Below, in pieces: positions 45,900 through 58,464 of a stretch of 64,000 bases of DNA (within the stretch, counting starts at the first letter, position 1; every line of letters starts with the position of its first letter). Source of the stretch: Armillaria gallica (taxonomy: Eukaryota; Basidiomycota; Agaricomycetes; Agaricales; Physalacriaceae); assembly GCA_037576215.1 (NCBI GenBank), contig JBANDB010000016.1, forward strand, positions 1,364,001-1,428,000. Direction: 5' to 3'. A program made the translations under genes and the position numbers. The notes below the pieces were generated by a model. It ran no database searches, had not been told where the DNA came from, and worked only from the letters and a program-made list of their open reading frames with translations.

Positions 45900-48800
45900 C
45901 TACTGCGTCCTCGAGTGCACAAGGGCCTTGTTATCAATGGATATACCTGTGAACGAAAAATCATCAAAAAAGGTCAGAAGGGATGTCCAAGACGAGACAC
46001 TCACTTTGCGTAGCATTGTTCGTCTTGTAAATTCCAATGAGGCGTTGACTGAGCTCGAACATGTCGTTCCTGCGCAACTCATGAATTATCACCCAAAGCA
46101 GTAAACCAGCAAACTCACCGCAGAGAGATAATGATGAACTGCGCGTTCTTCGTCCGGTCTTTGATATAATTGGCAACGATAGACACATTACGGAAGTCAA
46201 GCGCCGCATCAATTTCGTCCATGAAATATAGAGGCGTAGGCTAAACACTGTCAGCCAATGTGAAAATCCGCGAAGAGCAACGTACCTTGAATACATGGAG
46301 TGCAAACACCAAGGCAAGCGAGCTGAGCGTCTTCTCACCGCCAGACAAGTTGGATATATTCTTCCAGCTCTTTTTCGGAGGCATGACACTGAAAATGATG
46401 CCCTCGGAGAAAGGATCCATGCTGTCCACTAGCTCCAGCTCGGCGTTGCCTCCAAGAGTGATCATCTAGGGACGACTCGAGGTCAACAGAGGCCTAGAAA
46501 GGAAGATGAAAGTATTCACCTGATACATCTCTTTTAACTTCAAAGAGATCAGATTGAACCCTGACATAAACTCGTCGAGTCGCTGCTTCCGTAGACGATC
46601 ATACTCAGCCTTCTGCTTGTCACGTTCTTGGGTGACAAGTTCGACATCGCTAGCACGAGAGAAGAACTCCTCTTCCTTCTCTTTGTACTCATCTAAGACA
46701 CTTAGATTGGGCTGGGGCTTCGAGAGTTTCTCTACAGTGAAACTTGGTCAGCGTACATTCAAAGAAGTTTCATTGCACTGACCCTCAAGCAGCTGAATAT
46801 CAGCGACCATATCCCGCTTACGGAATTGGACCAGCTCCTCGTTGCTATAGATATGAAGCTGGGTCCTGGGATCCTCGTCACCATCATCACCGCCTTCAGG
46901 ATCAGACTTAACACTGTGAGCGCGACTGCGGCGATTTGAACTCGACTGCCGAGAATCTTCACGACTCTCGTCAGCTTTGCTATCGCCTTCCTCGTTCTCG
47001 TTCTCGTCGTCGTCGTCGTCGTCGTCATCGTAATCACTAGAGCAAACGTAAGAATCCCACCGCAGTAAGAAATGATGAGCAACGAACTCAATTTCTTCCA
47101 GCTGGAGTTCGTCATGCTTCTCTTGCCAGTGAATGATGTAACCTTCATTCTCCTGGAAGGCTTCTTTCGCAACTTGCGCCTTGTGCTTCAGTTCGGCCTG
47201 TGAGCAGAAAATTGTTTGTCAGCGCCAACAGAAAGGTGATGAGACAGAAATCATACCTCTCGTTGAATAAAGCCCTGAACCAACTCAAGCGTCTCATCCA
47301 ACTCCTCTTTGAGTTTCTGAAGGTCCTCCGCCATGGTCTCTTCAGCCTCCTTGGCTTTTGCAACGTTGGCGCTCAGGTTAGCCACATACTCCCTCACTTC
47401 CTTGAGCTCGCCGTCCAATTTCTCCAACTCCTCCTCGAGCTCTTTCTGCGAAATAGTATTGGTATTGAGTGACGCCGTCAGCCTGGCAACATCGTTCTGT
47501 GCCCTCTTCTTGGCGACCTCGGCTTTGGTGATCTCATCGTTGGCGAGGCCGAGGTGAAGCTTGATGCCGTCAACCTTGGAGCGTTGCGCGAGAAGTTTCG
47601 CTCCTCCTATCTCAAGAATCTTCTTTTCGAGGTCTTTGATAGCAGCTTCGATCGTGCTTGACCGCTCTTGCAACTTTTTAAGGTCCGCGGTGTAAGTAGC
47701 AATGTCCTTCTCAAGTTTGGCAATGCGAGTCATGTCACCATCATCAGGTTTGCTCTGGGCCCTTTGGAAAGAAAACGGTTAACATGATATCCACTCGGCT
47801 TAGAAGGGATACACACTTTAGCTCACGAACACGTTTATCAGCATCAGCTATACGCTTCTTCCCATTCTCGATATCCATGCCCAACTTCTCAAAGGACAAA
47901 TCAATCTCTGGTCCCACCTTTAGCAGACGATCGCGATCAGTCTCTGCTTCACGGCTTTCTTGAGTGGCAAGCTCCAGCTGCTTCCTCGCTTCCTCACTTT
48001 CACGTTCGTAATTTTTGAGAACCTCTGGGCGGACTGCTTCGGCAGCGAATTTGGAACTCATGCCACCTCGGGCTGGCTGGCCTCCTCCCCCCATGGCACC
48101 ACTCATATCTATGAGCTGACCAGACAGCGTAACGACGCGATATCGTCTGCTACCGAAGGCGATACGGTTGGCCTGTTCCATATCCTTCGCCACGAGTGTC
48201 TCGCCTACGCCCTTGTAAAACGCAGGGGCGAATTTCGGATCCTTGGGAGTGATGAGGTCAAATAGCCTCGGCACATTCTCGGGTGTCGGCTTTTGGCTCA
48301 TGTCGGGTTTGCCAAGTTTCTCTAGAACCAAAATCGAAGTACGACCCGCATTTTGCGACCGCAGATGTTCGATGCAGGCTTGGCCTTGTTCAACTTTGTC
48401 GACGACCATGAAGTTCAAGTTGCCACAGGCGGTGGTGACAGCAACGTCATATTTATCGTCTGCGATCTTGCCAAGATTTCCTAGTCGGCCCTACGATACC
48501 ATAGTGAACAAGGTCACAGAAGGGAAAAGAGATATTATATCTTACATGGAAGCCCTGAACGCGTCCTTGCTCCGAGAATCGGGTCAGACACTCAAGCACT
48601 CGATTCTGAGTCCGACTTTCAGCTTGAGATGACTTGGCTTCGTCAACCTTTTGACGAGTAGACGTTGCTTTCGCTCGACAAGATTGTATATTACCTTGCG
48701 CTTCCTAAGAAGATGGTTAGGTGACACTATTCGTCGTACAGGTTCAACATACCTGATAACGTTTCTCTGCAGCTCGAAGCTCATTCTGAGCCTGAGCCTT

Positions 48801-51572
48801 ACGTTGACGCAATTGTCCTTGCTCTTGAATCTAGTTGAAAGGAGATAAGATCACCGACGGTGAATAGAATAAAGTGTGATTATACCTTTGCGTCTTGATC
48901 GGTGCGCAGTTCTTTCAAAGAGTCTTCTGCATCCTTGCTTAGATCCTTGATACGTTCCGCCTTCTGGACAAGGGCGTCCCGCTCGCTCGTGGCAACGTCG
49001 ATTTCGGCTCGTTTGGCATTGAGTTTAGTCGTCCAAGGTTGGAGTTCCTTCTGCTTAGCCTCAATCTGATCGTGGAAAACTTGGGTCTTGTCTAGTAATC
49101 ACAGAACTCAGAAATGAGGGAAGAAAAGAGATGAAGAGACAAGGCACACCTTTGAGTCCTTCGGTAATGCTTTCAAGAACTTTCTCTTCCTCGAGCAATG
49201 ATGCCTCATACTTCTCCACGTTGCTCTTCTCCTTCTTCATCTTCTGGCTACTCTCCTCAATAGCCCGACTCGCGCTGGTCTTCGCGGCTGTTTCCTAGAG
49301 CAAAATTTTAGGAGTCAAGACTAACAAAAAGCACTATCACACACCTCTGTGATGGTCTTCGTCACCTTCTTCAGCTTGGTACTCGCATGCTTCCTACGTT
49401 CCTTAAGGCCGATCTCGCGTTTTTCGTGCTCCTGCAGATCCTTGTTTGCAGCGGCAGCGGCTTTTTGGACCTCCTTCAAAGAAGTGAGAACCATGCTAAG
49501 ACAAGTCAGGTGAAGCAACCTACTGCATATGCGGCTTCACGTTCCTTGTAGTGCATTCGAAGTTGTTCTAGATGTTTACGATCGTTGGCATTGCGTTCAG
49601 TTTCGGCGAGTACGGCCGCGTCACATTTGTCCTAGAGCACGTTAACCATGTTTAAATGTCATAAAACGTCGGTCAAGGTGCTTACCATCTCGGCGCGCAG
49701 AGCCTCTTCCTTGCCGAAAGCCTGCGCGAGATACCATTGCCACAACCTTGATTGCGCCCTGATATGCTCGTTCACGAGTTTCTTCCAAGCTATGGCCTCC
49801 TTCCGCTTCTCATCCAAGGAGTTCTTCTCTTTTTCAACAATCCGAAGGCGGTTCATCTTGTCTGACCTCTTCTCTTGCAGTTCGTCCACCTTTTGAAGAG
49901 CCTCGTCGATGCCTTCCTTATATTTAGAAGTGCCTATGATATCCTCGAGATACTCGAGAAGTCCTTCTTCGTGTTCTGTGCCTTTGGGCTTCATCTGAGC
50001 AATTGACTCAACCTCACCCTATCAATAAGAAACATGAGTTACGCAGTCACCTAACAGCGCGGAGAACAGACCTGAAGAATCAGGAATCGATTGTGGTCCA
50101 GATCTATGCCGCGGCCTTTGAGCAAAGACTGAACCTCTTTGAAGTTACTCGTCCGTCCGTTGATCCTGTAAACACTGTTATTCGACTTGAATGCCTGACG
50201 ACTAACGATAAGATCGGTGTCAGGAATAACTTCGTAGTCGTCGGGGCCGGGCTATGCGACCATTAGGTGGATGTTTCTCCTCAGGAAGCGTCACATACTA
50301 GATCTAGGATATCGCGGAAATGAACTTCAACGCTGCATTCGTCTAAATCTGGGTACCGATCCGAGTTATGAATAAGCTCGGAAAGTTTCCCTTGCCTCAT
50401 TTTCGTTGCGCGATATCCAAAGACGAAAAGTAGGGCATCGATAGTATTAGACTTTCCAGAACCATTGGGGCCTACAATCGAAGAGAAAGACTGCAGGAGG
50501 CGTTAGACCTGAGAAAAGAGCGCATGAAACTGAAATAAACCTTATGAAAAGGACCAATTTCCTGCCGGCCGGCGTAACTCTTGAAATTCACCAAAGCCAT
50601 TTTGTGAATGACGAGACGCTTCTGAGGACCCTGGGGTTCTTCTAGTTGCGTTACCGGAGCGTGGGAAGCGGGAGGTGCTCTGGAAATCTGGTCCAAAAGA
50701 GATCCTTCTGCCTCAGTAGTCCTCACTCCCGCAGGCATACTAGGAGCACGGGACGATGAAGGCTTCTTGGATATGTCTTCTTCAACATCGGGCTGCTGAG
50801 GCGGGGTGGGGGAGCGGACTCGGGCGAATTTCACGACCTCTTCCTCCTCTTCCTCCTCCGCTATATCTTCGACAATAGGTTTTGAAGAACGTCGAGAGGA
50901 CGGCGGATTACCGATAGACTTCCGACTATGGCCATCAGGTACCTCTTCTACGGGCGAGTCCATTGCGCGTTCGTCATCGTGGTCTTCGTGGGTGGCACGG
51001 CGGGACCGGCGCGCTGCTGGCTTGGTGGATTTCGCGGCTGATTTGAGAACAGGCTTCACATCTTCTTCCTCACTATGGACAGCGGCTGACTCGGATGCTC
51101 GGGAACGCGAAGCTCTCGTAGGCGCGCGAGACGGCGGCTTGGCACTGGAGCCTCGTGCTGTCCTGCGAGTCGGCTGAGCCTGTCCATCGACCTCCATCCT
51201 CGCATTGTTGCTCTTCTTCGCCAAGCCAGCACCAGCCCTTCCTTTACGTTTCGGCTGTTCCTCTTCACTCTCTTCTCCTGACGAATGCTCCAAAGATGGC
51301 CTGGCCTTCTTTACCGGTGGTGGATCAGACTCGTCTCTTTCATCGTCCGATTCTGGAACATCTTGAAGAGAGCTCTTGGAGCGAACGGAGGCGCGAGACT
51401 TGGTGGATGGGCGCACCGATGTGCTCCTGCGAGATCTAGATGATTGGTTCTCCTTTTCTTCGGTGTCTACGTTGCTGACTTCAGTGGGCCTCTTGCGTTT
51501 CAATGGTGCTGGCTCTGCCTTAACGACGGGTTCTACGGATGCCCGGGTGCGAGAGGAGCGTCGGGGAGGCAT
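45900..51572 (-). CDS. SMC4: Condensin subunit SMC4
   Basis: Minus-strand, many exons, about 1,500 residues. Exon 1 (from 51572) encodes a long Ser/Arg/Glu-rich N-terminal extension (MPPRRSSRTRASVEPVVKAE) ending in HKMALVNFKSYAGRQEIGPF. Next comes the Walker A exon near 50460 (GPNGSGKSNTIDALLFVFGY, then KLSELIHNSD). Coiled-coil exons lead to the hinge at about 47.7-48.5 kb (NLNFMVVDKVEQGQACIEHL, LIDMSGAMGGGG). The C-terminal coiled coil contains an acidic insert. The ABC signature is NLSGGEKTLSSLALVFALHV (near 46330) and Walker B is PTPLYFMDEIDAALDFRNVS. It ends MFELSQRLIGIYKTNNATQS and ISIDN. SMC4 pairs with SMC2 in condensin to compact mitotic chromosomes. Confidence 0.96.
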
Positions 51573-51948
51573 GGGCCTTTGAAGATGGTGGCCGTCTAGT
51601 TGGTTGATTTGCGATCATCTGCGACGCGTCGATGTCACGCAGCACGCGACATGTCACAGTCACAGGTGCGTAAAACTGGCAGGCCCAAACTAGTACTGGA
51701 CAAGGCAGGAAAATCAGATTTCTTGACATCGTACTGGATACATGCTAAAGGGTATCCAAACGACTACGGCAACAGGTCAGACACTCGAATGTCAACACCT
51801 CTATGATCTAATCTATCTAGGCAGACGTTGTACGTGATTCATCGTGTTTGTTAATACAAGAGACCTAAAAGATACTGCCAGAGAGCCATCAGTATTGCAG
51901 ACAGATGATGGGTCGAAAGGGACCCACCATCAGAGCAATATATGAATC
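51573..51948. other. Intergenic
   Basis: Short region holding the SMC4 promoter and the 3' flank of the phosphotransferase gene. No gene was seen. Confidence 0.6.
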
Positions 51949-53698
51949 TCACACCTTCTTTTCCTTGGTAGCATCTCTCCAGATCCCGGCAGCATCCTTC
52001 TTGCGCACGGTGAAACAAGCAATACCCATGTAGTTCGTGATGTCGTTGATGACCAACGTACAGAAACGTCCATAGGTAAACAGTGATATAGCCAGCGTTC
52101 CGTATACAAACCAAGCCGTACTCCCATGAGAATACTGGATGATGGGCGGCCTGTCGAAGAGAGGGGTCAAAGACGGAACGAAGAGTGTAAGATTAGCAGT
52201 GAGTGGCGTTACCTTCCGAAGAGTCGAGGCAGGTTGGCATCTATGGCTCCGATAATACTCCATATCCACATCCAATCCCAGACGGGGAATGGTGTGCTCG
52301 TAACATGGGCCAGGATCATCCGTCCTACTTGATGGGCGAACTGAAGACCCCAGGCACACAAAAACGGTACAAACAGGCTCGAGTTGATGATGGCAGAACT
52401 GTAGTATGCGGGGTATGATAGCCAGGCTATTTGTATAGCAGCGGCAATGGGGTATGGCAAAAGAAACAGTAGCGGCCGAAGAGTGGATTTCCCAGTTGCT
52501 TTCATCGCTCGTCGAACATTGAGATAACTACGCCGCGTCAGAACCAGCAAATGCAGAAGCGAACAGCATACCTAGAAACAATGTTGAACGCCAGACCAAA
52601 GGCAGCGAACACCATAAATGCTTCATTGAGTCCGACATTGGGTATCTTGGAAAACAGCGGAAGGTGCTCAAGGTGTAAAAAGGTCAGAATGCCCTGGTCC
52701 CAGAACGATGGTCCTGCATGAAATATGAGAGCTTGTTGTCGCCGAGCAGATATGAATTTACCAAAGAAGCCAGTTATGATGTAAATGGTAACGATCATCA
52801 AGATGCCTTCAACCGGACCAGAGAAGACGCCAAGGTAAAGTTGACCTGACGCGAATCAGATAAATTTGAGTAACGAGCGGCGAGGATTTACCAGTGTGAT
52901 ACTCTTCCCATGTAGTCAGATAGAAGTTAGCCAGAGTAGCAACTTGGGACGCGACAGTCCACCGCGAGCGTCCCAGATTCATGGCCTGCGCGCAAATGAT
53001 GACTTCCAACTGGCAACAATTTCAAAAAGGGGCCAAGGCGACAGTCTAAGATCTTACCGTGGTATTGAGAGCGTCACATCCTACGGAAGGAATGAGAATC
53101 AGTCGGAATAGATGCAATTCAACGCGCACCGTGATCGAACATTTCCCCCAGTGGACCCGCCATTCCAGTCCTTCGTGCTTGTTTTCTGGTCCAGATTTGA
53201 GTGCGAGTATAATCCAAAGGGCACGACGCACCCGTCAATGGCATCGAAGCTCTGATAAAGAAAGAGACCTATCCCCCACCTGGAATGACGTCAGACCTAG
53301 GAAGCGCAGGGAGGAAATAGCACTTGCGTAAAATATATCCAGGATGGCAGGGGAGTAGCACCACCCTTTTCCGTCAAATAAGCAGGATCATAATATATCA
53401 TCGTTAAAAAGTTCATGAAGACTATGCATAGTCCGGAAAGCGTAATCTAGAATAGTGGTTGTATTTAGATATTCAGGCGAACAAATTTCCTAGTACTGAC
53501 CGTGTTTGGCGCAACGGTCATAGGCCACAGCGTGACGAACCAATTCCAGAACGGGTTCAAGACATATCGAGAAACCAACGACCTATACCAGCAGTCAAGG
53601 TGAATTCGGAAGGATGATGACGAGTACACCAACTTGTCTACACCTCTGTACGTGTATTTTTTCAGGTTTTCAAGCGATTGTTGCGGAAGGTAACCCAT
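51949..53698 (-). CDS. Choline/ethanolamine phosphotransferase (CDP-alcohol phosphatidyltransferase)
   Basis: Minus-strand, multi-exon, starting MGYLPQQSLENLKKYTYRGV at 53698. With introns removed the active site reads DAIDGKQARRTGMAGPLGEM followed by FDHGCDALNTT. That is the complete CDP-alcohol motif DGx2ARx8Gx3Dx3D, whose aspartates bind metal and the CDP-alcohol. Other exons are membrane helices (GVFSGPVEGILMIVTIYIIT; PLLFLLPYPIAAAIQIAWLS; SLFVPFLCAWGLQFAHQVGR). Near the end is FCTLVINDITNYMGIACFTV and a basic C-terminus (DATKEKKV). The enzyme makes phosphatidylcholine or phosphatidylethanolamine from diacylglycerol in the ER/Golgi by the Kennedy pathway. Sequence alone does not tell Cpt1 from Ept1. 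The start is divergent from the end of the neighbouring SDR gene. Confidence 0.95.
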
Positions 53699-53930
53699 GT
53701 CAATGCGCCTCCTCTAGCATGCACCGGGTGTTTCAGAGGCGCAGAGGTCCTAGGTGAGTAAAACAGACGACAGTGATTGGGCGAAAACCGGTGGAGTATG
53801 GAAAAAAAATCACGCCAATCGGCTTGTTTATTTCGGTGGCCATCGGTACCTATCTACGGTCCGAACATCCGACGCACGTTGTTCCGAGGGCCAGTGGGAT
53901 CCGAGTTCAACATCACTCCGAGTCGTCCGG

Positions 53931-55216
53931 CTACGACAGGTTTCCTTCTGTATCTTTCACTGGCTTATCTTCCTCCAGTGTAGGACGATTAGCTGTCCCC
54001 GCTGTGGTACCAGCGTCCACTGGCAAAACTACTCCCGTAATCCACCTCGCTTCTCTGCTGGCCAAATAAAGAACGGCATAACCAACGTCCCAGGCGTTTC
54101 CTTCAATTTTCATGAGATTTTGGTTGATGCGTGCTTGGCGCAGCTCTTCGGTCATTCCAAGCTCACGAACCTTTCACCACACAATGTGAATACAGGCGTA
54201 GCGTAAAATTCGGAATACGTACCATAGGCGTGAATACCATGCCCTGAGGTAATAAGCAACGGCGGTATGCATATTTAATTTGGTAAGCTTACCGGGGCGA
54301 CACAGTTAACACTAGCCCTTTATTTAGCCTGACGACATTGTTCAGGTTGGGAAAGCTCACCGAATTAGTTCGGGTCCATGATGTGCAGCCATAGCGCGCG
54401 TCAGCTGGATGATGGCACCCTTAGATGTGGGATAAAGAACTTTAGGATGTCCACCCTTCACTATTGTGGATACGTCAGATTCGGTTCCGTGACATTTAGA
54501 AGAATTGCTTTACAGCCCGATACGGAAGACATGTTCACAATCGAGCCGCGTCCGACCTTTCGCATCTCAGGAATAACATAACGAGACATGAGCACCATGC
54601 TGGTGACCTATATGGATGTCACAGCGAACTCATGCAGATATCCCGTAAATTAGTAGCAACCCACGTTAATTCGGAAGTCCCTGTCCCAAGCCTCCAAATC
54701 GACATCCACAACAGTTCCATGGGGGCCATCAACGCCCACTTTATCACCTCAGCTGCAGCCCCACATTCAACGTATCGAGTGTACTCACCAATATTCACCA
54801 ATATATGTACGGCTCCGAAAAGAGTCACCGTGCGAGCCACAGCAGCTTTACACGATTCTTCATTCGTCACGTCGCACTCGACCACTTCTGATATGCCGCC
54901 TTCTGCTGCAATCATTCGTTTCGTTTCCTCCACCCATTCGGTATTAACGTCAAGTAGAGCGACCTTGGCGCCTTGTCGCGCAAGGATAATGGCCGTAGCA
55001 CGTCCATTACCTATTTCACCTAGACTTCGTGTAAGCATCACTTAATTCGAAATATGAGTGATTCTGTTTTCCTGGCATTCGGGAACCAGCCCCAGTAACG
55101 ATTGCGACCTATAGCATACTGTGGTGAGATTTCAATAAAACCCAGGTTTAACGAGTCCATACATCTCCGTGAAGCTGGAAAGCAAGCGGAGGCTTGGAGG
55201 TTTGTTCGTCGATCAT
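53931..55216 (-). CDS. Short-chain dehydrogenase/reductase (SDR), NAD(P)-dependent
   Basis: Minus-strand. Exon 1 from 55216 reads MIDEQTSKPPLAFQLHGD and splices to VAIVTGAG, then to EIGNGRATAIILARQGAKVA. This rebuilds the classical cofactor-binding motif TGAGEIGNG. It continues ALLDVNTEW, VVECDVTNEESCKAA and FGAVHILVNI. The middle exon holds the catalytic YPTSKGAIIQLTRAMAAHHG (Tyr and Lys of YxxxK). The C-terminal exon (53931 to about 54155) reads MTEELRQARINQNLMKIEGN, VGYAVLYLASREARWITGVV and LPVDAGTTAG, typical of classical SDRs. The substrate is unknown. It lies in the same orientation as the MFS transporter gene, 315 bp downstream of that gene's stop, so a joint catabolic role is possible but not shown. 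Confidence 0.88.
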
Positions 55217-55530
55217 GAGAGTGGGAAGGGAAGGGAAAATTCACAGAGTGAATTTTCCAGGGATAGTTATGTGAGAGGTTTGGTAGCTATATCCAAGTCA
55301 TAGGATCAGATATGGGGAAGAAAGACTAGGTCATGCGCGCGCGGAGCGCCCTGTTATTCTTGGGCTACCGCCATCAGAACAGCTAGAAGTTTTTGAAGAA
55401 GTCACAGGAACACGGCATTCTTTCATCTCGGACCGTTTGCTATCTATAACACGCTTGCTTCAAGATTCTGTATAGCTAACTTTACGACCAGATCATCGAC
55501 CATTCTACATGATAACAAACATCGCGATAA
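55217..55530. other. Intergenic
   Basis: Promoter region of the SDR gene. No open frame or element was recognised. Confidence 0.6.
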
Positions 55531-58464
55531 TTAGAGAACGTATCGGAAATCCTTGATGTGTGAATATGTAAATGAACACGATAAGAGGTGAAGACGCTTA
55601 GGCGTACCATGTTCTCCCATTCCGTCTTGTCTTGCATCCCCGCTTCTTTCGACTTCGCAAAATCCGGAGGACCGTATATACGATCACGACGCTTGTTGAA
55701 TCCGAGCATGCTAAGTTAATGATGATCAGAAGAAGGCACACGCAGAGAGGGCGAGCAGCCTCACTAAATAAACAGCGTGATTTGGCACGCAAGTTTGATC
55801 TAGGACGCTTAAATCTCCAGGTCCGTGAAATAAAGGAACGGTATTTACGGAATAACCAGCCAACAGCCCAGCTGTGGCAGATGGCTGGTATAACGCGAAG
55901 TAAGCAGCGTATGACGTCTAAATACGTGAGTAGCTCACATAGAATGGCGCCTCGGATTGTTTGCTGAATTGAGGCCAGAGTGAGTGTAAAAGCCGCGAAG
56001 AATGAAATATAAATCTCACACGACAAACGGACCCGCAACGTTTCCAAAACAATACGCGGTGCTGTTAAGTTTGAGGGAAAGACATAGTGATATCAGGGAA
56101 TTCCTTACAAGATAGTGGCGGAGGCCAATGTCTAGAAAGTCACATCATGAGCATGCGGCGTCGTTTAACCCGCCACTGCAACTTACCCGATGCGTGTATC
56201 CGCCCATGTTAGACGACACCATGACCAGGCCAACAGACTACAGAAGCCGTCAGCATTAATATATTCGCTAGAAATCATGACACTCACGAATCCAACGGAC
56301 TGGCAGTTGACTAGCCAAAACGATACCAGGCGTTGCCACACGTGCTCACGGGGCAAATACGCCATGCAGGCAGCTGATACTACGCAAATAATGTTGGCGG
56401 CCGTGGCAGCCATAAGACGCGCTGCGAATTAGGTCAACAAGCACCGTCCTATCATGCGATTGGAAGACTTCTTACAGTTACGAACGTTCAAGGTAATCAC
56501 ACCTCCAACGATTAGAGCCGCGATTTGCACCATGTCACCAACACTAGGAAGAGGTTACTTGATAGGGTATTATAACTTGAAGCTCCCTACCTTTTGAGCA
56601 CAGTTGTCTTCGTCGCTGAATATTATAAGCGACAAGTATGCCATGATGATAAAAAGCATACGTACTGGAAAATCCCATATCTTTACTACGGGGGATGTGT
56701 TAAGCAGGTCGTCCTTCATTTGTAAACGCATACATACTTACATGATGATTGACGAAAAATTGCTATATATAAAGGCCTTCAGGCGATGTAGCGCGCGCGA
56801 AAGGAAATGGTCGTTACCTGACAACACCATTCGGTATCGCAGCCGCGAACACAGATATAAAGAGAATAATGTTCTTCGGATCTGTAGCAGAGACCAATAT
56901 CTGTTCTTTCTTGAACTTCCGATTCTTGATACCAAGCTGATTGCCGGCTACACGTTGTACGGCCAGGACGCGATACTCAGGACTGAAGAAATGCGCAGAT
57001 GCCTAAACCTCGAATGATAAATGCTCTCCTGGTCAGGAGTTAACATACCGGTGAGTCGGGAAGCAAAAAGAAAACAGCGATAGCCCATGCCATAGTCACG
57101 GAACCAAGGATGTAGAAACTACGGAGATGTGAGGGAAGTTTGTATAAGCTTCAAAATCGAAGAGACCTACATATACTGCCACTTCTCTGGGCCGGTATGA
57201 TTGTCACTAATCGCAGATATTCCGGCTGGAAATACATGACTTTGAGCAATGATACACGGAATGGAACAAATGGTATGCACTTGATACACTATGCACAACT
57301 TTGAGATCTCTCATTAGCAGAGGTCGAACGTTTTGAAAACGCACTAGCTTCCAATTAAGCCGCCCCAACCTTAAAATTTGAATAAAGACGTTGGTGAGAA
57401 TGTTACATTGAACAGTAAACTCACCGAGACCAGAATACCCTGAGGCTCAATGAATAGGGAAGTGGAAGTCAGCGACGAGGAGACATACAAATGAATTGAC
57501 GGAGAGGTAGCTCTTGCTGGTGATTTTCAGTACATGGATTACCTCGAAGTAAATCCTTACTCTCGTGTACCACCATCCCCTTGCAAAGACATGGATGAGA
57601 GCCAGAAGTAAATCGGGAATGTCACATACGTCATTAGAGTCAAGCAAGGCGACACGAATGCCTCAAAGATGCCCAAGAAAAATCGATTTACCATTGCAGT
57701 TCTGAAGTTCGTGCACCATACCACTATACCAGAGATTAGAGGTCTCATTCATCATGAAAAAAAGCTTAATCGTACTAGTGAGAACACACAGACCCCAGAT
57801 AAAGACTGCGCATGACAGAACTCGTTGGGCGGGATATTTTCCAATGAGGACTTGCGCCGGATACCTGATAGATGATGACCTTGTAGATCCTGGCCCTAGT
57901 GGAGAAAGGACCCACTGCGCTATCGCATAACCGAAGTATATCCTGAGAAGTATTCGCGGCAAATTGAAAAGAGTAAAATGTGTTACAGACATGCTTCCGA
58001 GCCAACTGCACCCGAACGACAGTGAAACCATGCATCTAAGGACATCGTTGCACGTACTTGAATTGATTTCCATGAAGGTTTAAATCCGTCTGAAAGTCAA
58101 AGAGATTGGCATAATTGAGCGCAGTTTTCTGAGAAGCCAGATATCGAAGTATCAGCCACCTGGATGCACAAAGTCACAAAGACCGTACGTCCAAAAACTG
58201 GAGGGTCTGCGTGATCAAGAATATCGGGAGAATAATAATGTCTATCTTCCACCGAATGCTCTTGTTCTGCGAAGGCGTGATCTCGCTGTGATTTAGCCCT
58301 TCCTTGTAGACAGTATATCCGACGTTGTTTGTCTCGTCAACTTCTTCGATAGTAGCTGGAATATCAACATGGCGGACTTCACCCTTCTCTTTGTCGATAT
58401 CGGTGGAATAAGGCGATTCCGTGACCATGGATGTCGAGCGTTGGAGGGTCGTAGCTTCAGCCAT
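55531..58464 (-). CDS. MFS transporter, anion:cation symporter (Dal5/allantoate permease) type
   Basis: Minus-strand with many short exons. The start MAEATTLQRSTSMVTESPYS was chosen over an upstream in-frame GTG. The hydrophilic N-terminus leads into KIDIIILPIFLITQTLQFLD, the first helix. Next come YFGYAIAQW and YLIGKYPAQRVLSCAVFIWG, then AMVNRFFLGIFEAFVSPCLT (the ACS-family motif RFFLGxFEAxxxP). The C-terminus reads LGFNKRRDRIYGPPDFAKS, then DKTEWENMVR and finally DFRYVL, the usual end of this family. These proton symporters import allantoate, ureidosuccinate, vitamins or carboxylates through the plasma membrane; the substrate cannot be read here. Exons in 55.9-57.6 kb are short and only partly assigned, so loss of function cannot be excluded. 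Confidence 0.85.

Noticed and set aside
53150..53215. Apparent loss of the conserved Lys after DG in the CDP-alcohol motif
   Set aside because: With acceptor GGACCAG the exon begins A AAA CAA GCA, restoring DGKQARRTG. The change was an artefact of a wrong acceptor.
55041..55081. SDR starting at MLTRSLGEIGNG with an incomplete nucleotide-binding motif
   Set aside because: Two upstream exons (from 55216) splice in frame and restore VAIVTGAGEIGNGRA, so the N-terminus is complete.
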